Assembly (NCBI RefSeq): GCF_002910915.1
Contig: NZ_NEUF01000160.1
Location: forward strand, 189,771-253,770
Direction of reading: 5' to 3'
DNA: 64,000 nt
Source: Streptomyces sp. SM10
GTDB taxonomy: Bacteria; Actinomycetota; Actinomycetes; Streptomycetales; Streptomycetaceae
In this document: positions 27,463-34,341 of the stretch, one piece after another
Layout of the letters: every line of letters begins with the position of its first letter
Numbering within the stretch: position 1 is the stretch's first letter
Notes under the pieces: generated by a model
What the model saw: only the letters and a program-made list of their open reading frames with translations
Databases searched by the model: none
Told to the model about the DNA's origin: nothing
Position numbers and translations under genes: made by a program

Positions 27463-27503
27463 CCCTGCTCGATGTTGCGGGGCTGATCCGAGGGGCGAGG
27501 AGA

Positions 27504-27773
27504 TCACGCGTGTCGTCGGTTGCCCGAGATCAGTCGGTAGAGGGCCAGCAAGATCATGGAGCCGACGACGGCCGCGACCCAGGTGGATATCTCGAAGAAG
27601 CCGTCGATGGAGTCGATGCCGAAGATGACCTTGCCGAGCCATCCACCGAGCAGACCGCCCGCGATTCCGATGAGGATCGTGACGATGATGCCGCCCGGGT
27701 CCTTGCCCGGCATCAGCACTTTGGCGATGATCCCTGCGAACAGCCCGATGAAGATCCACGCGATGACGCCCAT
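27504..27773 (-). CDS. GlsB/YeaQ/YmgE-type stress-response membrane protein
   Basis: This 89-residue protein has three hydrophobic segments and the family pattern GVIAWIFIGLFAGIIAKVLM-PGKDPGG, then ILIGIAGGLLGGWLG and a final VVGSMILLALYRLI. It is the small integral membrane family annotated transglycosylase-associated or GlsB/YeaQ/YmgE, linked to general stress. The ATG at 27773 has CAGGAG about 8 nt upstream. It is monocistronic, followed by a hairpin terminator. Precise function unknown. Confidence 0.9.
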   Translation of the reverse strand: MGVIAWIFIGLFAGIIAKVLMPGKDPGGIIVTILIGIAGGLLGGWLGKVIFGIDSIDGFFEISTWVAAVVGSMILLALYRLISGNRRHA

Positions 27774-27956
27774 GATGTACTCCTGCCAGCGAAGATAAAG
27801 CCTGCGTTAGCATCCCGTCTGTTCCCTCAGGGCACTTCCAAACCTGGCCTCGAACTTTCTTGACGAGCTGTCGCATTCCTGGCGGTCCGTGTTCGCTTGT
27901 CGCAGACTCGTCCGTCGTATCGTGCGATCGCCTCGCACACGTGTACGGCAACGCGA

Positions 27957-28192
27957 CAGATCATCCGGACCGGGTGCGCCGGTATCCCCTCGGACATGAG
28001 CGGCGAGGAGTGGATGGTGGTACGGCCACTGTTGCCCACTCCGGCCCGGCTGGAGGGCCGGGCCGGACCGGGCAGCCCGAAGGGTACTGCCACCGGCAGA
28101 TGTTGGACGCGATCCACTCTCTCGTGGCGGGCGGGATCTCCTGGCGGTCGCCGCCCGTGGACTTCCCCGGCTGGGACCGCGTCTGCGCCTCG
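27957..28192 (+). pseudogene. IS5-family transposase N-terminal remnant, frameshifted
   Basis: Frame one reads SDMSGEEWMVVRPLLPTPAR (from 27990). After a shift near 28055 a second frame reads GQPEGYCHRQMLDAIHSLVA and GGISWRSPPVDFPGWDRV, to about 28190. Together this is the N-terminus of an IS5-like (IS4811 type) streptomycete transposase. The DDE catalytic part is missing. Confidence 0.8.
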
Positions 28193-28339
28193 TGGGTGAG
28201 CGAGGACGTGCGGGACCTGCCGGCCGCACGCGAGGCGTCGCCAGCGGGAACCAATGCGGCGGCGGTGACCTGCGAGAAGACCGGAGAGGTGTTCCAGGGT
28301 GCGGCTGAACCGATCGATGGCGGACGAGTGGGCAAGCAC
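28175..28339 (-). pseudogene. second IS5-like transposase N-terminal remnant
   Basis: The minus-strand frame AIDRFSRTLEHLSGLLAGHR, then SRWRRLACGRQVPHVLAHPR, matches the N-terminal helical region of DDE_Tnp_4-type IS5 transposases (SRWRRLxPGRQALLVLAHLR). It abuts the first remnant in opposite orientation and stops there, so two elements have been collapsed together. No catalytic domain is left. Confidence 0.7.
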
Positions 28340-28344
28340 GAAGA

Positions 28345-28390
28345 CTCCTGGCGGACTGGTGATCTTGGTCGTGAACCCGTCCGCCAGGAG
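28345..28390. repeat. 12-bp inverted repeat beside the IS remnants
   Basis: CTCCTGGCGGAC (28345-28356) and GTCCGCCAGGAG (28379-28390) are perfect complements separated by 22 nt. They lie just outside the second transposase remnant, so they may be an insertion-element end or a hairpin. No target-site duplication could be assigned. Confidence 0.6.
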
Positions 28391-28607
28391 CCTTCCTCAT
28401 GCCCGTCACCAGGGACGCCAACCTGACCACCCGTCAGGCCGTAAGGGGTTCACCATCTCCAGGACCAGCCAAACCCGCTGGTCACAGCCACGACTTGGAG
28501 TCTCCACCGAACCCGGAACGAGTCTCGATCACGCAACATCCCTGGCCAGGGCACCCGCCAGGGTGTGAAGATCCTTCTCGCACAAATGATCTTTGGATGG
28601 AGATTCG
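28391..28607. other. upstream region of the secreted-protein cluster
   Basis: No gene is seen. It probably contains the promoter of the small secreted protein gene; I could not assign convincing -35/-10 hexamers. Confidence 0.4.
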
Positions 28608-29123
28608 ATGACGGGCATCCGCTTCAAGAAGAAGGCAGCCGCCTTCGCTACGTCCTTTGCGGCCGTCGCGGCTGTGATGGCGACCGCCGGTCCGGCGCAT
28701 GCGGCGGAGTTCAAGGTCACCGACAACTGTGACGTGCCGTGGATCACTTGCTCGTACGGTGATCTGTGGCTCTTCTACAACACGAAGCAATTCGCCGTCC
28801 AGGACGGCTACATCAAGTCGGCGTTCACGACCTTCTACAGCAACGTGTCCGACCACTCGGGTACGAGCCAGTACCAGGGATCGTCACTGACGACCTATCG
28901 GTACGTCTTCGGCAACGGTGGCAACGGCAACGGCGCGTACATGAAGAACAACGTGGGGTCCGTGCAGAACTGCGCCCGAGATGACAACTACCGCGTGTAC
29001 TACAACTCCGGCTACGGCGGCGCATCGCAGTACTTCGCGAAGAACGGGCCCTACGGAGACTGCAACCTCACCGACCTGATCTCCGCCCTGCACAACAACA
29101 ACGCCTCCTCCCACTTCGCGTAA
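28608..29123 (+). CDS. small secreted protein of unknown function
   Basis: This 171-residue protein starts MTGIRFKKKAAAFATSFAAV and has a textbook signal peptide ending at AHA before AEFKV (about residue 30). The mature part, about 140 residues, is rich in Tyr, Asn, Gly and Ser (VFGNGGNGNGAYMKNN, YRVYYNSGYGGASQ) with four Cys. It superficially resembles peptidase-inhibitor I36-like secreted proteins, but I cannot assign a family. The ATG at 28608 has TGGAG about 8 nt before it. A lipoprotein gene follows 12 bp downstream. The base composition is lower in GC at third positions than flanking core genes, consistent with transfer. Confidence 0.85.
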   Translation: MTGIRFKKKAAAFATSFAAVAAVMATAGPAHAAEFKVTDNCDVPWITCSYGDLWLFYNTKQFAVQDGYIKSAFTTFYSNVSDHSGTSQYQGSSLTTYRYVFGNGGNGNGAYMKNNVGSVQNCARDDNYRVYYNSGYGGASQYFAKNGPYGDCNLTDLISALHNNNASSHFA

Positions 29124-29135
29124 GAAGGGACCTCC

Positions 29136-30152
29136 GTGAAGCACACCAAGCGGATAGCCACCGCAGTAGCCCTGACCGCTTCGATGTTCCTGGTCAGCGC
29201 CTGCTCCTCCGACACGGCCCCGGACACCACGCAGAACGTGGCGGACGGCAGAACGATCGTGAACAAGGAGAACTGGCCCGAGAAGACCCCCACCAGTGGC
29301 CTGACCAAGAATCTGACCCTTCCGCTGGAGGCGTACATGGCCTCCTACGAGGACCAGGTGGCCGTCGAGCAGGCCGCCAACGATCTCCAGCAGTCCTGCA
29401 TGAAGGACTACGGCATCGACCTGACGCTGCCACGAGCGGGCGCCAACCCGCCTCCCAGCGACAACGACGCCAACATCGAGCGCCGTTACGGCATCACCGA
29501 CCGGGCCGAGGCCGAAAGGTACGGCTACCAGCTCTCCCCGGCACTGCAGGAGCACACCGAGCAGCCCCTGCGCGATCTGTCCGGTGTCGAGGTCGAGGTC
29601 CTGACCGGCCACACCAAGCCCGAACCGCCGCAGGCCCCCCAGGGAGTCAAGGCTGGAGAGCCGTTCGCCGGCCCTGGCCAGGGAACCAGGCCGGCTCGAG
29701 CCGAGCACAACGGGAAGAAGTTGAAGACGGGCGGCTGTATCGGCTGGTCCAAGGATCAACTCGGTGTGAAGGAAGCCGACCCGATCATCGTGGCACAGCT
29801 CTCCGGCGACAGCCTGATGCAGTCGATGAAGGATGACGAAGTCATCAAGGTCATCGCTGCGTGGTCTTCGTGCATGGACGGCAAGGGACACGCGGGACTT
29901 GCGGATCCGTACAAGGCGATGGACCAGGGTGTCACCAACGATGGGAAGCCGTCGCAGGAGTCCATCGCTCTGGCGGTCGACGACATCGACTGCAAGGAGC
30001 AGACGGATCTGGTGAAGATCTGGTCCGACGTGGAATCTGCGATCCAGGACAAGCAGATCGCCGACAACAAGAGCCGGCTGACCGGGATCAAGAAGCAGCG
30101 CGGCATCGAGATCGCTGCCGCGCGTCAGCAGATGGCGGCCTCCTCCCGGTGA
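29136..30152 (+). CDS. predicted lipoprotein of unknown function
   Basis: This 338-residue protein has a lipobox LVSAC with Cys23 after the signal KRIATAVALTASMF, predicting lipid anchoring to the outer face of the membrane. The mature part contains acidic helical segments (YEDQVAVEQAANDLQQSCMK) with several Cys pairs and no recognised domain. The GTG at 29136 is preceded by AAGGGACC. Its stop overlaps the next gene's GTG start by 4 nt (GTGA), so the two lipoprotein genes are translationally coupled and probably act together. Confidence 0.88.
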   Translation: MKHTKRIATAVALTASMFLVSACSSDTAPDTTQNVADGRTIVNKENWPEKTPTSGLTKNLTLPLEAYMASYEDQVAVEQAANDLQQSCMKDYGIDLTLPRAGANPPPSDNDANIERRYGITDRAEAERYGYQLSPALQEHTEQPLRDLSGVEVEVLTGHTKPEPPQAPQGVKAGEPFAGPGQGTRPARAEHNGKKLKTGGCIGWSKDQLGVKEADPIIVAQLSGDSLMQSMKDDEVIKVIAAWSSCMDGKGHAGLADPYKAMDQGVTNDGKPSQESIALAVDDIDCKEQTDLVKIWSDVESAIQDKQIADNKSRLTGIKKQRGIEIAAARQQMAASSR

Positions 30153-30643
30153 AGACTGATGGCGTTGCGCCCGGACCGTTCATGGTCCGGGCGCTGTCCC
30201 TGATGGCGGTGTGTGTGCTGGCCGCCGGGTGTACGGACGATGCCGCTGACAGGGCCTCCGAGTCGCGGCGGCCGGTGACTTTGAGCGCGGAGGAGAGCAG
30301 TCCGAAGGTGCGTCCATCGCCTGTGGCTTCGGTGCACTCCGAGGGCCGTACGCGCGTCCTGGAGTACGGAGATCTGGTCGTGCGTGCCACGCCGGAAAGC
30401 AACGGGGTACGAACCGAGATCGCGGTAGCCAATACCTACGAGCGCGATGCGACGTACTCGGTGCAGATCAGCATCGCCGACGGTGAGGGCTGGACCGCGT
30501 ACAACCACTTCTGGCTTCAGGATGTCCCTCCGGGAGAAACCGGGCGGGAGGGCGCTGTGATCGGTTCGAAAGACATGGGTCCCCCTCCGAAGGTTCCGAA
30601 GATCTACGTCGACGAGTTCGATCACCTCGTCGACAAGAAGTAG
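30149..30643 (+). CDS. second predicted lipoprotein, coupled to the first
   Basis: This 164-residue protein has a lipobox VLAAGC (Cys28) after FMVRALSLMAV. The mature region has a beta-sandwich-like pattern (GDLVVRATPESNGVRTEIAV, then TYSVQISIADGEGWTAYNHF) as in extracellular Ig-like or DUF-type lipoproteins; no family is assigned. It ends with a TAG at 30641-30643. The same reading frame stays open beyond this TAG for 269 further codons and encodes a NucA/NucB nuclease. Either these are two genes with a poorly placed second start, or one lipid-anchored nuclease gene interrupted by an amber codon. Confidence 0.85.
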   Translation: MKTDGVAPGPFMVRALSLMAVCVLAAGCTDDAADRASESRRPVTLSAEESSPKVRPSPVASVHSEGRTRVLEYGDLVVRATPESNGVRTEIAVANTYERDATYSVQISIADGEGWTAYNHFWLQDVPPGETGREGAVIGSKDMGPPPKVPKIYVDEFDHLVDKK

Positions 30644-30700
30644 AAGAGGGAACACTGCACGGCGGCGTCCCGTGCGAAGGATCCGTCGGACGATCCGAAG

Positions 30701-31453
30701 GTGTCCATCGATCTCGGCGGTAAGATCAACACCACTACGGTCGTGAACCCGTCCGAATTCGAGAGCGCCAAGCTGGACGTCCGCTGCGACTCCCAGGTCT
30801 CCAACGCGGGTACCGGCTGTGTGTTCTCCGGCTACAAGCCGACGTATGTCATGAACTCCAAAAAGTTCCCCGGGGCCGCGGCACACATCGACTTGATGTG
30901 GCGCAAGACCAACATCAAGTGGGGTCAGCACAACAGCGGCAACAGCGGCAAGCCGCTCACCTACCTCGGCAACAAGAAGGTACCCGGCAGTACCCGCCTC
31001 CAGAAGACCGTCAACCGGGAGAAGCTCTGCACGAAAAGCTCCACGAACTTCATCGAATACGACGTTCCGGGAGACCCCTACCAGGGCACTGGGCTCTTCA
31101 GTGACCTGTGGACCGCCGATTCGGGAACCGCGAAGACGGACTCCATCACCTGCGACGAGTTCTCCTTCGCCAACTCCTTCCAGAGCGGCGGCAACATGAC
31201 TGGCCCGAATCCAGTCAGTACCAATGGCAGCGAGTGTGTGCAGACTTACCTCAAGCGCAACTCCGACGGCACCATGAGTCTTCACCTGCGGCCTGACTAC
31301 CCGGACCCGGTCTGGAACGAGCCCTGCGGCCGGTCCAGCATGTCGAGGTGGCAGAACACCCAATCCATGCAGCCCTTCGGCGGATTCATCCGTGAACAGC
31401 GGCTGATGGAAGACGACGACTACTGGGTCGACCTCGACGGGTTTACCCCCTGA
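30701..31453 (+). CDS. NucA/NucB-type deoxyribonuclease domain protein
   Basis: This is a 250-residue frame from GTG 30701. The catalytic core of the NucA/NucB family is visible: CDEFSFANSF (residues 151-160) and a C-terminal FGGFIREQRLMEDDDYWVDL. Six to eight cysteines suggest an exported, disulfide-bonded enzyme. Relatives hydrolyse DNA outside the cell. No signal peptide or good RBS precedes the GTG. An AGAGGG lies at 30646-30650, 8 nt before an in-frame ACG at 30659 that would have made a good ATG start. The frame is also continuous with the upstream lipoprotein apart from one TAG. It may therefore be truncated, mutated or read through. The SUKH gene beyond is a candidate immunity partner. 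Confidence 0.75.
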   Translation: MSIDLGGKINTTTVVNPSEFESAKLDVRCDSQVSNAGTGCVFSGYKPTYVMNSKKFPGAAAHIDLMWRKTNIKWGQHNSGNSGKPLTYLGNKKVPGSTRLQKTVNREKLCTKSSTNFIEYDVPGDPYQGTGLFSDLWTADSGTAKTDSITCDEFSFANSFQSGGNMTGPNPVSTNGSECVQTYLKRNSDGTMSLHLRPDYPDPVWNEPCGRSSMSRWQNTQSMQPFGGFIREQRLMEDDDYWVDLDGFTP

Positions 31454-31521
31454 CAGACCCCACACGGGGAAGGCCCCTACGGGAACCTTCGGTTCAAGGG
31501 TCCTCGCAACACCACTTGGTC

Positions 31522-31725
31522 TCAGGTGGTGAGGAGAACACGTAGACGCTCGGCTGGGGTATCCCAGCCGAGCGTCTTGCGTGGGCGGCCGTCGAGTTCC
31601 CGGGCGACGTGCTCGAGGTCTTCGGGACTGTGGGACCTCAGGCCGGTGCCCTTGGGGAAGTACCGGCGCAGGAGTCCGTTCGTGTTCTTGTTCGAGGCGC
31701 GTTGCCAGGGCGAGGCGGGGTCGCA
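31522..31725 (-). pseudogene. IS30-family transposase C-terminal remnant
   Basis: The minus-strand frame CDPASPWQRASNKNTNGLLR, then RRYFPKGTGLRSHSPEDLEH and RPRKTLGWDTPAERL, is the last 65 or so residues of an IS30-type transposase, including the ENTNGLLRQYFPKG motif region. The upstream catalytic parts are absent; the frame turns to non-family sequence beyond about 31730. It sits between the nuclease gene and the SUKH gene. Confidence 0.85.
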
Positions 31726-31847
31726 CTCCGCCGATCCCGCAAGATCATCACGTTCGACGGCCACGGCCCTCGCGACTCCCACAGATCACGGGTGTCACGA
31801 GGACCGTCAGAACCAAAGAACATCTGTGGGGGCCTTCCCCTTGTGCC

Positions 31848-32429
31848 TCATTGGAGAGTGACGCAGCCATCTTGGATCCGCTGACTGGTTTCCTCCGGAC
31901 CAAGGATTCGCTCCAGATCCTCGAGAACCGATGCGAAGAATTCCGAAAGATCCGGGAAGAGATCCATGGTCTCCACGTCGCCGTCACTCCACTGCCCCAC
32001 CGAACCGGTCTCCGCGTCGACGAAGAAGCCATACATCTCACCACACGCATAAGGCTCGGCGGCGAAAGGAATCCACTCCTTCCTCCAATAGCCCTCATCC
32101 TCGCTCGGACCAGGCATCATCTGATGATGCAGCCGCTCGATACTCGACAGAGGCAGCAGCGCCCATCCGCCGACGAGGAACTCGCCTTCCGGGCAGGAAC
32201 CCGTCAGGCCGTTCGACCCATCGAGCCGGGTGACGGTCCCGTTGTTGACCTTCAGATAGGCGCGCAGATCCTCCGGGAACCGAACCCCTGTCTTCTCCTC
32301 GACAGCGGCGATCTCCTCCTCGCCCGCCACATCCCCCAGAGCACGGTGACTGACCGGGGCATACTCACGCAGCCAGGACACAACACGCTGCCACGACTCA
32401 CCTATGTCACTCGGCACGCAGACCTCCAT
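31848..32429 (-). CDS. SMI1/KNR4 (SUKH) family protein, likely immunity protein
   Basis: This 193-residue protein carries the SUKH-1 signature: EEEIAAVEEKTGVRFPEDLR, then YLKVNNG and later a Trp/Gly-rich core (LVGGWALLPL, WIPFAAE, FFVDAETGSVGQW). SUKH proteins commonly serve as immunity proteins that neutralise polymorphic toxins, especially nucleases. It is convergent with the NucA/NucB gene about 400 bp away, with an IS30 scar between them. I start at the ATG at 32429; no strong RBS precedes it, and a GTG at 32447 is a possible longer start. Pairing with the nuclease is inferred from context. Confidence 0.85.
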   Translation of the reverse strand: MEVCVPSDIGESWQRVVSWLREYAPVSHRALGDVAGEEEIAAVEEKTGVRFPEDLRAYLKVNNGTVTRLDGSNGLTGSCPEGEFLVGGWALLPLSSIERLHHQMMPGPSEDEGYWRKEWIPFAAEPYACGEMYGFFVDAETGSVGQWSDGDVETMDLFPDLSEFFASVLEDLERILGPEETSQRIQDGCVTLQ

Positions 32430-32908
32430 CAAAAATCTACTGTTCACGCTGGGACATTCGCGCGGCAGGGAGGATCCTGCCCCTGCGTCCCAAGCAAATT
32501 CCAGCGCAACGGCCAGTTCACGGCCACACCGCACCCTCCGCTGCCCATGCTGACATGGCCAGGAATGCAGGTAGGAGCCCGTGTCGTCGGGGTCTGTCAA
32601 ACGAGCTTTACAGTCCCACGCCCGCAACCGCCTCGCCCACCGTGCCCCCCTCGACAGCCCTCGGCTTCACTCTCTCATCGAGGAACTGTGTTACTGACCA
32701 AAAGGCACCGGTTGCGACACCACCGCATCCGTTTCGCAGCCAGAACGCCGTCGACTGCGAGTCGACGACCGTCGCGGCGTCTGCACTATCGACAAGGGAG
32801 AGCTGTTGATGTCGGGGCCTACGGCGCCTGACTCCTGCAGCAGAAGGGCCCGACTCCGTGGAGTCGGCCCTTCCGGCCTGCCCGCTCGCTTGCAGCAGCG
32901 GCAGCGGT
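32430..32908. other. gene-free stretch beside an IS256 remnant
   Basis: No gene is supported. Short frames here have random codon use. The stretch probably consists of decayed mobile-element sequence and the promoter of the SUKH gene. Confidence 0.4.
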
Positions 32909-33206
32909 CGGACGTTGAAGCAGCCGGTTCTGCCACTCGATCATCCCCCCAATCACTCTGTCGGTGATGGTCGGGATGATGGACTTCGAGACCTCGGCGC
33001 CACACACTTCAGCCAGGTACGCAACAATAACGCCATATACTGGGCCCTTCACCGACAGCTACAAGACCATCTCGTCGATGTCGCCCAGACGCCGCTGCCG
33101 CTTCTCGGCCAGCATCGGCTCGAACATGCCGGCCTGGTCCCGGGGAAACGGTGACCTCCACCGGCCCGGCCTCGGTGTCCACCGTCTTGGCCGGATACCG
33201 TTGTGG
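32909..33206 (-). pseudogene. IS256-family (mutator-type) transposase remnant
   Basis: Pieces of an IS256 transposase occur in order on the minus strand. KTVDTEAGPVEVTV comes first (to about 33147). After a shift at a CCCCGGG run the next is RDQAGMFEPMLAEKRQRRLG, then DIDEMVL and a TAG at 33059-33061. The last is VKGPVYGVIVAYLAEVCGAE and VSKSIIPTITDRVIGGMIEW. At least one frameshift and one nonsense codon are visible, and the catalytic C-terminus is lost. Confidence 0.85.
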
Positions 33207-33351
33207 GAGTCCTCCGGCCGCCCTCGGCCTGCTAGCCGTGTTCATGGACCACGCGATCCAGTGCACGGCGCCGATTCCGGCCTGATGCGAGCAAGCCGGA
33301 CTACGCGTGAGGGCCGGGCGCGCGCGTGCCCACCCCATCCGTCGTCGTACG

Positions 33352-33744
33352 TCAGGAAACGGGGAACCAAGCCGACAGGCGCTTGGCAATGGCCGGTACA
33401 TCGATGTTGTCCTGCGCGACTTCCTCGACGAACGGGCCGGCCACGGAGACGGGTGGCGGGGCGGTACTGGCGCTGACGCCGTTGAACCGCAGGAAGACAC
33501 GTATGGCGAGCCAGGCGGTGCGCTTGTTGCCGTCGATCAGGGCGTGATTTCGGGCAACGGAGTGCAGCAGTGCCGCCGCCTTCTCGTGCAGCGTGGGATA
33601 CAGCTCGGCTCCGAACACGTTGGTCCGGGGCCGTTCGATCGCTGACACCAGAAGTCCCATGTCACGCACGCTGTGGTCGGTACCGTTGACCGTGCGAGCG
33701 ATGGCAAGGATCTCGTCGAGCTGGACGTAGCGCACTTCGGTCAC
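33352..33744 (-). CDS. doc: Doc-type (Fic fold) death-on-curing toxin
   Basis: This 130-residue toxin of a type II toxin-antitoxin module has the Fic core motif HALIDGNKRTAW at residues 67-78, matching HxFx(D/E)(A/G)NKR. Doc of phage P1 phosphorylates elongation factor Tu, while other Fic enzymes AMPylate. The position after the motif His is Ala rather than Pro/Phe and Gly replaces the Doc Ala, so the exact reaction is open. The ATG at 33744 overlaps the antitoxin stop by 4 nt (ATGA), giving translational coupling. The length and the second half (FVEEVAQDNIDVPAIAKRL) look complete. Confidence 0.9.
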   Translation of the reverse strand: MTEVRYVQLDEILAIARTVNGTDHSVRDMGLLVSAIERPRTNVFGAELYPTLHEKAAALLHSVARNHALIDGNKRTAWLAIRVFLRFNGVSASTAPPPVSVAGPFVEEVAQDNIDVPAIAKRLSAWFPVS

Positions 33745-33935
33745 TTCAGGTAGTCCAGGATCTCCCCATCGCTGTCCATGAGCTCGGCCAGGACATCGTC
33801 GACCTTCAGCTCGGCCCGGTCCTGGGCGTCGCGGATGGCCTCGACAGCGATTTCCTGCTTGCTTCGGCCCTCTCGACGAGCACGCTCAGTGAGCTTCGCA
33901 TCAAGATCGTCGGGGAGTCGGAGTGTCATCGCCAT
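33741..33935 (-). CDS. ribbon-helix-helix (CopG-type) antitoxin
   Basis: This 64-residue protein has an N-terminal RHH DNA-binding fold, MTLRLPDDLDAKLTERARRE, followed by GRSKQEIAVEAI, and a C-terminal acidic tail (VLAELMDSDGEILDYLK) that should wrap and inhibit the Doc toxin. Starts at 33935 (MAMTL) or 33929 (MTL) are both possible. An inverted repeat lies 9 nt upstream and fits autoregulation. Confidence 0.87.
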   Translation of the reverse strand: MAMTLRLPDDLDAKLTERARREGRSKQEIAVEAIRDAQDRAELKVDDVLAELMDSDGEILDYLK

Positions 33936-33943
33936 ACACTCAT

Positions 33944-33979
33944 GATACCTGACTGGTATCTGGGTGGCGAGGTGATACC
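33944..33979. promoter_or_regulatory. probable autoregulatory operator of the CopG-Doc operon
   Basis: GATACC (33944-33949), a 5-nt spacer and GGTATC (33955-33960) form a perfect inverted repeat. A third half-site GATACC sits at 33974-33979, 14 nt further out. The array lies immediately upstream of the antitoxin start, as expected for cooperative RHH binding and conditional repression. Confidence 0.75.
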
Positions 33980-34341
33980 AGCCGCTCAAGACCTCGGATC
34001 ACGGCGCCACGTTCTGCCGCTTGGACTGGCGCACGCTGGGCTCCAGGGAGCCGGGGACCGGGACGGCAGCTCGCGCCGCTTCCATGAGGAGTTCCTCGCC
34101 CTCCATGCCGACAGTCCGGTCCGCACGGCCCCAGCCGGGGAGGTCCGGGAGGTCAGGACTCTCGCTTCGAGCGTCATCCGAGCGTCAAGAATTTCCGAAC
34201 GAGGCCCTGAAGGCGTCGCCGATACCAGCGCCTCCCCCATGAATTCGCAGGTCAGGCCCCCTCAAGGGGCGATCCGTCCACTCGACCCGCTGCACGGAGG
34301 AAAACAGGTCGAGCGACCCACGCGAACCACGAACCCGCAGG
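33980..34341. other. gene-free stretch, contains a 12-bp direct repeat
   Basis: No gene is recognised. CGCAGGTCAGGC occurs at 34246-34257 and again at 34336-34347, where it spans the stop codon of the methyltransferase gene. This might mark a small duplication of the gene's 3' end or an integration scar. Confidence 0.45.

Noticed and set aside
27860..28426. 188-codon plus-strand open frame
   Set aside because: Only its middle resembles an IS5 transposase in one of two frames; the rest is non-coding, so I annotated a remnant instead of a gene.
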